A program made the translations under genes and the position numbers. This document shows, piece by piece, positions 8,274 to 16,366 of a stretch of DNA of 64,000 bases. This DNA is from JACCXJ01 sp050740695 (GTDB lineage Bacteria; Pseudomonadota; Gammaproteobacteria; JACCXJ01), in the NCBI GenBank assembly GCA_050740695.1, contig JBOIDR010000004.1:1-64000 (forward strand), written 5' to 3'. A model generated the notes under the pieces. The model worked only from the letters and a program-made list of their open reading frames with translations. It was not told the origin of the DNA and searched no databases. The stretch's first letter is position 1, and each line of letters opens with the position of its first letter.

Positions 8274-8780
8274 GTGTCACCCTCCCACAAACTGTACAGA
8301 CTCGTTCAAGCCGTCGCTTGCGTGGGCGGCCTGGCGCTACCGGGCGTCGCCTCGGCGGCCAACTTTACCTTCATCGCCGTGCTCAACAGCGGCCAGGAGA
8401 TCCAGGACCCAAAGCCCACCAGCAACGCCCTGGGAACGGCGCTGCTGACCCTGACTTCGAGAACAAGGTTGCTCTGCTATTCGATTAGCTACACCGACCT
8501 CCAGGGCCCAGAGACGGCGGTGCATTTCCACGCGCCCGCTTCGGCGGGACAAAACGCGGATATCCTGTTCTTTATCTCGCCTCCGCCTAACGGCCCTTCG
8601 CCGCCGGGCAGCCCCAAGACGGGGTGCGTCGGACCGCTGAGCCGTAAGCAGATGAGCAACCTGAAGAAAGGCCTTTTCTACATCAATGTTCACAGTGAGG
8701 TATTCCCTGCCGGAGAGATCCGCGGCCAGGTCCTGCACATCATCGGCGCGAAGACCCGGGGCGCGGTAGCCGGGCCGTAG
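8274..8780 (+). CDS. Secreted CHRD-domain protein
   Basis: The 168-residue protein has a signal peptide (hydrophobic AVACVGGLALPGVASA) and then a CHRD domain. The CHRD features are FIAVLNSGQEI near the start, VHFHAPASAGQNADILF in the middle, and the ending FYINVHSEVFPAGEIRGQV, which is highly characteristic. CHRD domains are found in chordin and in many secreted bacterial proteins whose role is unknown. The GTG start is fixed by a strong site, AGGAGGAG, just upstream. The gene lies between the two copies of the 80-bp direct repeat, which suggests that it was brought in by a duplication or insertion. Confidence 0.88.
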   Translation: MSPSHKLYRLVQAVACVGGLALPGVASAANFTFIAVLNSGQEIQDPKPTSNALGTALLTLTSRTRLLCYSISYTDLQGPETAVHFHAPASAGQNADILFFISPPPNGPSPPGSPKTGCVGPLSRKQMSNLKKGLFYINVHSEVFPAGEIRGQVLHIIGAKTRGAVAGP

Positions 8781-8790
8781 TAGCGTCTAT

Positions 8791-8870
8791 GTCCCGCCGG
8801 AGCACAGCCGCGATCAAGCGGCGGCGCTGCCACGCTCGCGCATGCGGTTCCTGCCCGCCGAGGGACACTT
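8791..8870 (+). repeat. 80-bp direct repeat, copy 2 (hydrolase fragment)
   Basis: A near-perfect copy (79 of 80) of 7867-7946 begins about ten bases after the CHRD stop codon. It has no start or reading context and is not translated as a gene. It marks the right end of a segment of about 845 bp that contains the CHRD gene. Confidence 0.95.
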
Positions 8871-8925
8871 ACGGTCCACCAACCGCTGAGTGTCATCGGG
8901 TAGCTGGCGGCAGCCGGAAGCATTT

Positions 8926-8941
8926 CCATATATATATATGG
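8926..8941. repeat. AT-dinucleotide palindrome
   Basis: CC(AT)6GG is a perfect 16-base palindrome in an otherwise GC-rich spacer between the CHRD gene and the convergent NUDIX gene. It could form a small cruciform or bind a protein. Nothing else in the 8871-9029 spacer is recognisable. Confidence 0.6.
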
Positions 8942-9029
8942 GTCTCGGCTTCTTGAAAGTCGGCCTGACCTGAGCACGACCCTGCGGGTCGTCTCAATCC
9001 GCATGGAGCGGGTTAGCCGCTACGCCAGC

Positions 9030-9575
9030 CTACCGCTCGGCATCAAAGAACGACCGTTGTCGAGGAGGTTCGTTGCTGCCCGTTGTTGAGCCAGTTTCTT
9101 CAGGAGCTTGGCGAGGGCCTCCGAGCTTCTGCTGCAACTGGACAAGGAAAGCTGCTTGAGCCTTCATGATCTTGTGGCTCGCCGTCTCAATGGACAGCCA
9201 AGCGGCGCGGTCTACCTCCGGGAACTCCTGGTGTCGTCCCGACTTTGGGGGCCACTCCAGGGTAAACGTGTTACTCCTCAAGTCGGCGGGGTCGAAGTTC
9301 CCCTTCATCGCCCACGCGTAAACGAGCTTCCCGCTAGGCTGGCGTAGCGGTTCCAGAGGAATCACTTCCCCGGTCGGCTCGAAGCCGGTCTCTTCCTCGA
9401 ACTCACGCTTAGCCGCTGCCAACGGATCCTCATTGCCCTCGAACTCTCCCTTGGGAATCGACCACGCGCCCTCGTCCTTGTTCTCCCACAAGGGGCCTCC
9501 CGGGTGTACCAACAGCACCTCGAAATGCCCTGAGGCCTCGCGAAAAACCAGGAGGCCTGCGCTCCTCTTAGACAT
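9030..9575 (-). CDS. NUDIX hydrolase
   Basis: NUDIX enzymes cleave nucleoside diphosphates linked to other groups. The Nudix box is complete: GEFEGNEDPLAAAKREFEEE followed by TGF, matching GX5EX7REUXEEXGU, so metal binding is intact. The N-terminus SAGLLVFRE and the element PGGPLWENKDEGAWSIPKGE place it with cytoplasmic 'NUDIX domain-containing' proteins that resemble diadenosine polyphosphate hydrolases. The ATG at 9575 (MSKRSAG) is preferred, giving 181 residues. An ATG 12 codons upstream adds no conserved sequence. The last 35 residues are glutamine- and proline-rich and likely disordered. It converges on the CHRD gene. Confidence 0.9.
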   Translation of the reverse strand: MSKRSAGLLVFREASGHFEVLLVHPGGPLWENKDEGAWSIPKGEFEGNEDPLAAAKREFEEETGFEPTGEVIPLEPLRQPSGKLVYAWAMKGNFDPADLRSNTFTLEWPPKSGRHQEFPEVDRAAWLSIETASHKIMKAQAAFLVQLQQKLGGPRQAPEETGSTTGSNEPPRQRSFFDAER

Positions 9576-9634
9576 GCATGCGGTGTTTTTTATGTCGCTG
9601 CGCCCGGTCAAAGTAAAGTACTATCCCAATCCCA

Positions 9635-10450
9635 TCATGCCGGCACGCCCACGATCACGCTGCCGGCCTTGAAGATCGCGCTCGCCGGCAGGCCCACTGC
9701 GAGCCCGAGGCTCGCGGCGCTGTCATTGGTGATGATGGCGGCGATCCGGCCACCGCCCGGCAGACCGATCACGACCTCGGTATTCACGGCGCCGGGATGC
9801 AAACGCGACACGGTGCCGCCGAGACGATTGCGCGCCGAGAACTTGGTGCCGCGCTCGTCCGTGACGATGATGACCGAGGAGGCCTTGATGAGCGCGAAGG
9901 TCTCGCTGCCGACCTCGAGCGCGAGCCGTTCCGCGCTCTCGTGGGTGATGGTGGCCACGATCACCTGCCCGCCGACCACCTCGATGTCGATCTCGTCGTT
10001 GACCGCGCCACGCTTGATGGCCCGGACGGTGCCGAGGAATTGGTTGCGTGCACTGGTTTGCATATCGATTCTCCTGATGAGCACCAGATCATCCACAAGC
10101 CCGAGCGCCTGCCGGTTCAGGGCCTCCAAGAAACGCCGGTGCTCGGCGTCGATGCGCTCGAAATTCTCGACCAGCCGCTCGCCGCGCGCGGTCAGCCGCG
10201 TCGAGCCGCCGCCGCGCCCGCCGGCGCACCGCTCGACGAGCGGTTCGCCGGCCAGGTTGTTCATGCCCTCGATGGCATCCCACGCGCCCTTGTAGCTCAT
10301 CTTCATGGCCCGGGCCGCGTGTGTGATGGTGCCGTGGTCCCGGATCTCTCTGAGCAGCGTGATGCGCCCGGGTCCGCCGAGGTTGCGGTCGCCGACCGCC
10401 ATCCATACGAGCCCCCTAAGCTCGATGGGCCTCTGTTCGCTGCTCATCAT
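9635..10450 (-). CDS. modE: Molybdate-responsive regulator ModE with two Mop/TOBE domains
   Basis: ModE senses molybdate and represses modABC. The N-terminal winged helix (residues about 20-110, with ITHAARAMKMSYKGAWDAIE as the recognition region) is followed by two tandem Mop/TOBE domains. These start at SARNQFLGTV and SARNRLGGTV, each with an ITN/ITH..SA..LxL core and ending KASSVII or KAGSVIV. The length of 271 residues matches E. coli ModE. The ATG at 10450 overlaps the modC stop (TGATG), so it is the last gene of a modABCE operon. A regulator in the operon that it controls suggests autoregulation. Confidence 0.95.
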   Translation of the reverse strand: MMSSEQRPIELRGLVWMAVGDRNLGGPGRITLLREIRDHGTITHAARAMKMSYKGAWDAIEGMNNLAGEPLVERCAGGRGGGSTRLTARGERLVENFERIDAEHRRFLEALNRQALGLVDDLVLIRRIDMQTSARNQFLGTVRAIKRGAVNDEIDIEVVGGQVIVATITHESAERLALEVGSETFALIKASSVIIVTDERGTKFSARNRLGGTVSRLHPGAVNTEVVIGLPGGGRIAAIITNDSAASLGLAVGLPASAIFKAGSVIVGVPA

Positions 10451-11211
10451 CACCCGGTAAATGAACCCGTGGGACGGGCGTATGGGCCGACCGTGTCGAG
10501 TACCTCCGCGGCGCTCGATGCCTCGACTACCCCGCTCGCGAGTCGCAGGACTTGATCGCCGAAGACCCGCACGTCCTCGGGATCGTGGGTGATGAGGGCC
10601 ATCGGTACATCGAGTCGCGCGTGCAATGCGTCCAGCTCGGCACGCATGCGCGAGCGCAAGGCCGGGTCCAGGGCCGCGAAGGGCTCGTCGAGGAGCAGCG
10701 CGCGGGGGCGCGCCACGAGCGCCCGCGCGAGCGCCGTGCGCTGGCGTTGCCCGCCTGAGATCTGGCTCGGGTACTGGTGTGCCACACGGCAGAGCTCGAA
10801 GGACTCGAGCCAAGAGTCGATGGCCGCATCGGGGCGATCGCCGTGTAGATTGAGCCACCCGCGCCTGAGGCCGAAGCCGACGTTCTGCCGCACCGTCAAG
10901 TGCGGGAACAGGGCATAGTCCTGGAAGAGATAAGCGACCCCGCGCTCTTGGGGAGAGAGGTTGGTTCCGGCGGCGTTGTCGAAGAGCGTGGTCCCGGAAA
11001 GCAGGATCGAGCCTTCATCCGGCGTCACCAGCCCCGCGATGGCCTTGAGGAGCAGGCTCTTCCCGGCCCCCGAGGGACCGTGGACCACGATCCGAGGGGC
11101 GTGCACGCTGAAACGCGCATGCAGGTGGAAGGTCTGCCTGGCGCTCCGGAGCGTCTTGCAGATATTGACTTCCAACGCAAACCTATCGACCATAAAATCC
11201 AGGCGTCTCAT
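10450..11211 (-). CDS. modC: Molybdate ABC transporter ATP-binding protein (short form)
   Basis: ModC energises molybdate import. Walker A GPSGAGKS lies at residues 45-52, the signature is SQISGGQRQRTALARAL, Walker B is ALLLDEPFAALD, and the switch histidine is in LITHDPEDV. At 253 residues it lacks the C-terminal Mop domain that brings E. coli ModC to about 350 residues. In this operon molybdate-binding Mop domains are present only in ModE, so feedback inhibition at the transporter may be absent. The ATG overlaps the modB stop by four bases. An internal ATG at 11193 is an alternative start. Confidence 0.93.
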   Translation of the reverse strand: MRRLDFMVDRFALEVNICKTLRSARQTFHLHARFSVHAPRIVVHGPSGAGKSLLLKAIAGLVTPDEGSILLSGTTLFDNAAGTNLSPQERGVAYLFQDYALFPHLTVRQNVGFGLRRGWLNLHGDRPDAAIDSWLESFELCRVAHQYPSQISGGQRQRTALARALVARPRALLLDEPFAALDPALRSRMRAELDALHARLDVPMALITHDPEDVRVFGDQVLRLASGVVEASSAAEVLDTVGPYARPTGSFTG

Positions 11212-11900
11212 TCGCTCGCGGTCCGACCGGGGCTCAGGCGCCCCGCCGCCACGAGCACCGCGACGCAGGTGAGAGACGTGATGAGCACGAGCATCTGGGC
11301 GGTCTCGTCGTGACCCGCCTGCACCGCCTCGTAGACCGCGATCGAGAGCGTCTGGGTCTTGCCCGGGATGCTGCCGGCCACCATGAGCGTGGCGCCGAAC
11401 TCACCCAGGGCGCGGGCGAAGCAGAGGAGCACACCCGCCAGGATCCCGCGCCAGGCGAGCGGCAGGCTCACGCGAAAGAAGATGGCGGGCTCCGACACCC
11501 CGAGCACGCGCGCGGCCTCCTCCAGCTCGCGGTCGACCGCCTCGAAGGCGGCGCGCGCCGACTTGAAGGTCAATGGAAAGGCCACCAGGCTCGCGGCGAT
11601 CACCGCCCCTTGCCAGGTGAAGACAAGGTGAATACCGAAGACATCGTGGAGCCAGGCCCCTAGCGCCCCCTTGCGCCCGATGACGACCAGGAGGTAGTAG
11701 CCGAGCACCGTGGGCGGCATGACGAGCGGCAAGGTCAGGAGCGCATCGACCAGATCGCGGCCCGGGATCCGCCGCCGGGCCAGCACATAGCCGACACCGA
11801 CGCCCATGACGAGGCACACGAGCGTGGCGCAGCTCGCCACCTTGAGGGACAAAAGCAGTGCCGTCCAGGCGGACCCCATGTCCTCGTCGATCCCGGTCAT
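11208..11900 (-). CDS. modB: Molybdate ABC transporter permease
   Basis: ModB forms the membrane channel of the molybdate importer. About five or six membrane helices are present. The cytoplasmic EAA loop, EEAARVLGVSEPAIFFRVSL, which docks on ModC, lies after residue 130. The region GEFGATLMVAGSIPGKTQTL is characteristic of ModB and CysT-type permeases. The length of 230 residues is normal. It overlaps modA by four bases upstream and modC downstream, so the genes are translationally coupled. Confidence 0.95.
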   Translation of the reverse strand: MTGIDEDMGSAWTALLLSLKVASCATLVCLVMGVGVGYVLARRRIPGRDLVDALLTLPLVMPPTVLGYYLLVVIGRKGALGAWLHDVFGIHLVFTWQGAVIAASLVAFPLTFKSARAAFEAVDRELEEAARVLGVSEPAIFFRVSLPLAWRGILAGVLLCFARALGEFGATLMVAGSIPGKTQTLSIAVYEAVQAGHDETAQMLVLITSLTCVAVLVAAGRLSPGRTASE

Positions 11901-12646
11901 GGCGGGAGAAAGCCATACCGGGCCAGGAGGGCCTGCCCCGGTGGCGACAGCACGTAGTCCGAGAAACTCCGCGCCTCAGCGCTCTTTCCTGCGACGACTG
12001 CGATCGGGTAGGTGATGGGGACCTCCGTAGCCACCGTGAAGGCGATGCGGACCCGGTCTTCGCGGATCGCGGCGTCGGTGGCATACACGAAGGCGACATC
12101 GACCTCGGCGCGGGCGACATAGTCGAGGGCCTGGCGGACGTTCTGCGTATGAATAATTTTGACCTCGATCGCGGGCCAACGCCCGGCCCGCTCAAGAGCG
12201 TCCCGCGCATAGCGGCCGGCCGGTACGCTCGCGGGGTTACCGAGCGCGATGCGCGTAATGTCGTCCCGTTCCAGATCGGGCAGTCCCTGGGGTACGAGCT
12301 CGCGGTCGGCGGGCACGATCGCCACGAGCGTATTGCGGGCGAAGTTCGTGCGGGTGGTGGGCTCGATGAGCTTCTGTGCCGCGGCCTTATCCATGGAATC
12401 CTGGTCCGCCGTGGCCAGCACGTCGATCGGCGCACCCGCCGCGAGCTGCTGGACCAGGGCGTCGGACGCGGCGAAGTTGAACTGGACGTCGGTGTCGGCA
12501 TCGTGTGCCTCGAAGGCCCGGCCGATCTCCTTGAAGGCATCCGTCAGGCTGGCCGCGGCCGACACGGTGAGCTCGCCCGCGGGTGCGATGGAGGAGCAAG
12601 CCATGAACCCGACTGTGCAAAGCCACCTGTTCAAAAAGGATCGCAT
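11897..12646 (-). CDS. modA: Molybdate-binding periplasmic protein
   Basis: ModA captures molybdate or tungstate in the periplasm for ModBC. The signal peptide (MRSFLNRWLCTVGFMACSSI) precedes the mature start GELTVSAAASLTDAF, a hallmark of ModA where Ser residues bind the oxyanion. Later motifs include ADQDSMDKA, GNPASVPAGRYA and AEVDVAFVYATDA, all typical. The ATG at 12646 gives 249 residues. Upstream in-frame codons run through the operator region and are not part of the gene. It is first in the modABCE operon. Confidence 0.94.
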   Translation of the reverse strand: MRSFLNRWLCTVGFMACSSIAPAGELTVSAAASLTDAFKEIGRAFEAHDADTDVQFNFAASDALVQQLAAGAPIDVLATADQDSMDKAAAQKLIEPTTRTNFARNTLVAIVPADRELVPQGLPDLERDDITRIALGNPASVPAGRYARDALERAGRWPAIEVKIIHTQNVRQALDYVARAEVDVAFVYATDAAIREDRVRIAFTVATEVPITYPIAVVAGKSAEARSFSDYVLSPPGQALLARYGFLPP

Positions 12647-12679
12647 CGCATCGCCACCTCGCCCTGAAGTACGACCTAG

Positions 12680-12721
12680 CGAAATATACAACCTTACATA
12701 ACGGATCGCCAATACATAACG
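12680..12721 (-). promoter_or_regulatory. Probable ModE operator upstream of modA
   Basis: Read on the coding strand, CGTTATGTA is followed by six bases and TATATTTCG. This is close to the ModE consensus of CGTTATATA and TATATAACG half-sites separated by six bases (12680-12703). A second CGTTATGTA half-site lies at 12713-12721. The site is about 35 bases before the modA start, where a repressor would block the promoter. The match was made by eye, and the known E. coli consensus is the basis. Confidence 0.65.
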
Positions 12722-12757
12722 AATCGCCAATCGCCGGATAACCCGCCGGGCGAGGCG

Positions 12758-12922
12758 ATGCGGATCATCGCGTTGGTGACCGAGGTGGGCTGCATTCAGC
12801 GCCTCTTCGCATCCATCGACGGGCTCACCCCTCCACCCCTACCCTCCGGTGCCAGCCCGCCGGGTGACGACATCGCCCCGGGTCCGCTTCGGGTCCGCTG
12901 CCTACCCCTTGCGATATGTTAG
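12758..12922 (+). pseudogene. Possible transposase C-terminal remnant
   Basis: A 54-codon frame starting MRIIALVTEVGCIQRLF continues into a proline-rich tail and stops at TAG. The opening resembles the C-terminal region of some IS91-like or zinc-finger transposases, in which a 'MRI-A-IT' strand follows a cysteine-rich motif and leads into a proline-rich tail. The cysteine motif and catalytic parts are missing, so at most this is a fragment. The assignment is from memory of the family and is weak. Confidence 0.25.
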
Positions 12923-13310
12923 AAGATATGCTATAAGCAGAAGATCGTAGAATAAGAATTAGGAATAAACTGGGGAACCATTCGAATCGATCACAGCGAC
13001 AGCGCGACGCCCGCGATCCGTCGGGCCATACGTCGGCGCTTGTTCGTCGGGCTCGGCCGGCTCCCCGGCCTGTCAGCTATGGCGACGGGGTGACAGGCAC
13101 CGCGGCGTACTGGGTCACCGATGTCGACTGGGCCGTGGCCGCGTTCCGCGCCGGCTCGAGTCCTTTAATGGCATTTGATGATGTGCTATTCGATTGAGTG
13201 GTCATCTCCCGGCTGCTTAAGGGCCCGCGGTCCAGTGCGGCACTCATATCAATCCACCAGGGCAGAAAACGCGGGTTCTGCTCCAAAACGGTGCGAAGGA
13301 GGAGATACTC
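12923..13310. other. Spacer without a convincing gene
   Basis: After an AT-rich patch at 12912-12975, the region 13080-13200 has an open frame (GDGVTGTAAYWVTDVDWAVA, ending VLFD) that has no start codon. It may be a fragment of an older gene. A strong ribosome site, GAAGGAGGAG, for the cupredoxin gene closes the region at about 13305. Confidence 0.4.
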
Positions 13311-13700
13311 ATGCCTTTTCAGATGCAGATTTATATCAACAAGCTCAGCCCAGACACGGCAACATTGGCTCCTGCCCAGGATGTGTGGGCCTCGCTAGAG
13401 AGGCGAGTGAGCTTCGACCCTTCAGGGCTTTGCCGAGTCAGGTTCGAGCCTTCACTTTTAGCTGTCACGTTAGGAGACCAGATCTTCTGGACCAACAATG
13501 ACAGTCAGCCCCATTGGCCGGGCATCCAGAACGAGGATGGATCGATAGACGAGACCTTCTTCATGCCATATCAGATCGCGGGAGATGACACTTCTCCGAC
13601 ATTCGCGCCGGGCGTAGAAGGCAAGCTCAAATATGTCTGCTCTATCCATCGCGATCCACCCTGCAGCGAACCAGGAACGATCGAGGTACAAGCAGCTTAA
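13311..13700 (+). CDS. Cupredoxin-like protein without signal peptide
   Basis: This 129-residue protein has a cupredoxin-like C-terminal half: GDQIFWTNNDSQPHWPG supplies a histidine ligand, and KYVCSIHRDPPCSEPGTIEV supplies Cys and His ligands. Proteins of this type bind mononuclear copper for electron transfer. No methionine sits where the axial ligand normally is, and a second cysteine follows instead. There is no signal peptide, which is unusual for a cupredoxin. The start is fixed by GAAGGAGGAG seven bases before the ATG. It lies 68 bp upstream of a large multicopper oxidase on the same strand, so the two probably form a unit. Confidence 0.72.
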   Translation: MPFQMQIYINKLSPDTATLAPAQDVWASLERRVSFDPSGLCRVRFEPSLLAVTLGDQIFWTNNDSQPHWPGIQNEDGSIDETFFMPYQIAGDDTSPTFAPGVEGKLKYVCSIHRDPPCSEPGTIEVQAA

Positions 13701-13768
13701 GAGCCCGTCCCGGGCCATGCCGATCCATAGAAAACGTACATCGGCAAAACGCCGCGAGCGGAGGATGT

Positions 13769-16294
13769 ATGAAAGAGTGTGATGTTGAGAAGAGGCAAAA
13801 CCATGGCAGAAACGACGGCCGGCGAAGAGGACGACCGGCGCTTGGTCTGCTTAGCGGTCAATGGGCGTCGCCGGTGGCTCTTTTGGCCGCGATGATTCTC
13901 GCATCTGCGGCAGAAGCACAGCCAACACAGGCCCCGGACTGTTCTTTGGACCGCGCCCTCATTCCCATCCCCGAGGTCAAGCATAAGGACGGCAAGCTGA
14001 GTGCAGTGGTCATGTTGAGCGATGAGTATCGAAGCATGGGGGATCCGTCTGGGAAGCGTTGTCTATGGCAGCACCTGAGGTATTTCAAAGGCTGGAATGC
14101 GGAAGACTACTGGAAGGCGCGGGATTCGGCCAAGCCACCTCCAGGGTGGCCCCATCTGGGAGAGCCCATTCCCGGGCCGACATTGCGCGCCCGGATCGGC
14201 GATCTGATACAAATCACCTTTTTGAACCAGATCAACACGAAGAATTTCCCGACCTCGCTGGATGTGGGTGAGCAAGGCAAGACGCCAGGGTGCGATGAAG
14301 CGTTCGGCACCCAGCAGGTACCGGTGGACCCGGAGAAGCCGGACGGCCCGAAGAAGACCATCAAGGTTAACATCTACCCGCGAAAGGACACGATGCCCAA
14401 TTGCCTGCACGGTTCCAGCACCGCGAACCTCCACTTCCATGGCACCCATACGACGCCCGCCACAACCGGGGACAACATCTTGCTCTACATACGCCCTGCT
14501 TTGCGGGACAAGGAAGGCAAAATCAAACCGACCGATGATTTCGTCAAGACCGTTTTTGGCGAGATCTTTAAAGATTGCGAGAAAAAAGGCTCGCCGCCAC
14601 GATGGGACGACCTTCCGTTGGCATGGCGAGAAAAACAAAAAGCTCTCCTCGAGGAGTACGATGAAACCGCGCCGTACCGAGGGGAACCGGGGAAGCTGCC
14701 GTATGCCAACAAGCTCTGGCCGGCGAACAAAAGGGACATCGACAACAAAGAATGGCCGCAAATTTCCATTGGCGCCTTTCCCTATTGCTTTCGGCTACCG
14801 GACTACGAAGACCAAAAGCAAGGCAAGGTCAAGATGGCCCAGGCCCCCGGCACCCACTGGTACCACGCCCACAAACACGGTTCGACGGCGCTCAATGTCG
14901 GCAATGGGATGACCGGCGCTTTAATCATCGAAGGCCCGTATGACGACCAGTTGCGAGGATTTTACAATAAAACCAATCCGGACGCGGGGATCGAGGAAAA
15001 AGTGCTCGTGATCCAACAACTCGAAACGTCGCTTAACATGTTGAGCGCCCCCGCCGGCACCCAGGTGGCTCCCTTATCGGTGAATGGGCGGCGCCAGCCC
15101 TTCATCACCATGCGGCCAGGCCAGGTCCAGCTCTGGCGTATCGTGAATGGAGCGCCACGCACCTTTGTGCAATTCGTTAAGTTCATCGCTCAAAAAGGCA
15201 CCTCCCCATGCAGCGAGGGGACGCCCTGTGTTGAGTGGCGGCAGACTGCGCAGGATGGAGTGCAGCTCCATCCGGATAACTACGAAAACATCGGTAAAGT
15301 GAACGCGAAGTTCAACATGGCCGGGGCAAATCGGGTAGATCTGCTTCTCAAGGCGCCGAAAACGGAAGGCAGCTACGCGCTTCAGGTTGTGCAGTCGGTG
15401 CTTGCAAGTCCCCCGGGAGACAGCACACCGGTCACTTTGCTGACGGTAAAGGTTACTGGCCCTAAGGTTGAGCCGTCTATGGAATTCATCGACAAGGCGA
15501 ACTTCCCTAAATTCCCAGATTTCCTCGGTGACATTCCAGAAAAGGATGTTCCGAAAAAGGACGTTCCACCCCCCCCTAGAAACCGACAGCTCGTCTTCGA
15601 CACTACGCCGGGTGCCGGACGCAGCGGCGATCCGCCCGGTGATCTACCAAGGCACACCATCGACGACCAACTATTCAGCAAGAAAATCAGCCAATCGATG
15701 GTGCTGAATAGCGTCGAAGAGTGGACATTGGTCAACAAGGCGGTCGGCATAGCGCACCCATTTCACATCCACATCAATCCATTCCAGGTGGTAGCGATTT
15801 TTGATCCGAATAGCGCGGAAGCTAGCGACAAGAAGAACGCGTGCTACGCCGACCCCAACAAGCCCGAGACCTGGAAGCCAGGGAGCCGGAAGCATTCTTG
15901 CGATGCGCTTCCAGGGCCGTTCGTCTGGTGGGACACCCTGGCAATCCCTTCGGGCCGCAACTGGGAGTGGGCGATCGACGAGGACGGGAAGAGGCGTGAC
16001 TGTGAGAAGCCACAACCCGATAAAGGATATAAGTGCCCGATTGCTACCCAAGGTTCGGGGTGCAGACTCGACGAAACCACCCAGAAGCAGCAGTGCACGG
16101 TTCCTAGTCAGGTTACGATTCCCGGCTACTTCAAGATGCGCAGCCGCTTTGCTGATTTCCCCGGATTGTTCGTGCAGCACTGCCACATCCTAGCGCACGA
16201 GGATCGCGGAATGATGCAGTTTGTCGAGATTTGCCCCGAAGGTGGTCCCTGCCCAACCAAAACCAAAGCCGAGGCTATCCCCACGCACCATTAG
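13769..16294 (+). CDS. Multicopper oxidase, long form
   Basis: Multicopper oxidases couple one-electron oxidation of a substrate to four-electron reduction of oxygen. All four copper motifs are present: HFHGTHTTPA and HWYHAHKHG in the N-terminal part, then AHPFHIHINPF and HCHILAHEDRGMM near the C-terminus. The last gives the type 1 His-Cys-His with Met axial ligand. The N-terminus is long and arginine-rich (GRRRGRPALGLL) before a hydrophobic stretch ending ASAAEAQ, so export, perhaps by Tat, is likely. At 841 residues it is much larger than typical laccases of 500-600. The extra length is a lysine-rich insert around residues 190-330. Substrate is unknown. Confidence 0.9.
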   Translation: MKECDVEKRQNHGRNDGRRRGRPALGLLSGQWASPVALLAAMILASAAEAQPTQAPDCSLDRALIPIPEVKHKDGKLSAVVMLSDEYRSMGDPSGKRCLWQHLRYFKGWNAEDYWKARDSAKPPPGWPHLGEPIPGPTLRARIGDLIQITFLNQINTKNFPTSLDVGEQGKTPGCDEAFGTQQVPVDPEKPDGPKKTIKVNIYPRKDTMPNCLHGSSTANLHFHGTHTTPATTGDNILLYIRPALRDKEGKIKPTDDFVKTVFGEIFKDCEKKGSPPRWDDLPLAWREKQKALLEEYDETAPYRGEPGKLPYANKLWPANKRDIDNKEWPQISIGAFPYCFRLPDYEDQKQGKVKMAQAPGTHWYHAHKHGSTALNVGNGMTGALIIEGPYDDQLRGFYNKTNPDAGIEEKVLVIQQLETSLNMLSAPAGTQVAPLSVNGRRQPFITMRPGQVQLWRIVNGAPRTFVQFVKFIAQKGTSPCSEGTPCVEWRQTAQDGVQLHPDNYENIGKVNAKFNMAGANRVDLLLKAPKTEGSYALQVVQSVLASPPGDSTPVTLLTVKVTGPKVEPSMEFIDKANFPKFPDFLGDIPEKDVPKKDVPPPPRNRQLVFDTTPGAGRSGDPPGDLPRHTIDDQLFSKKISQSMVLNSVEEWTLVNKAVGIAHPFHIHINPFQVVAIFDPNSAEASDKKNACYADPNKPETWKPGSRKHSCDALPGPFVWWDTLAIPSGRNWEWAIDEDGKRRDCEKPQPDKGYKCPIATQGSGCRLDETTQKQQCTVPSQVTIPGYFKMRSRFADFPGLFVQHCHILAHEDRGMMQFVEICPEGGPCPTKTKAEAIPTHH

Positions 16295-16366
16295 CAGAGC
16301 ACGAGCGGATCACCGGGACCGGCTGAAGAGGGGCGTAATCAGAAAAGACCGGATAACGGCACCGCC

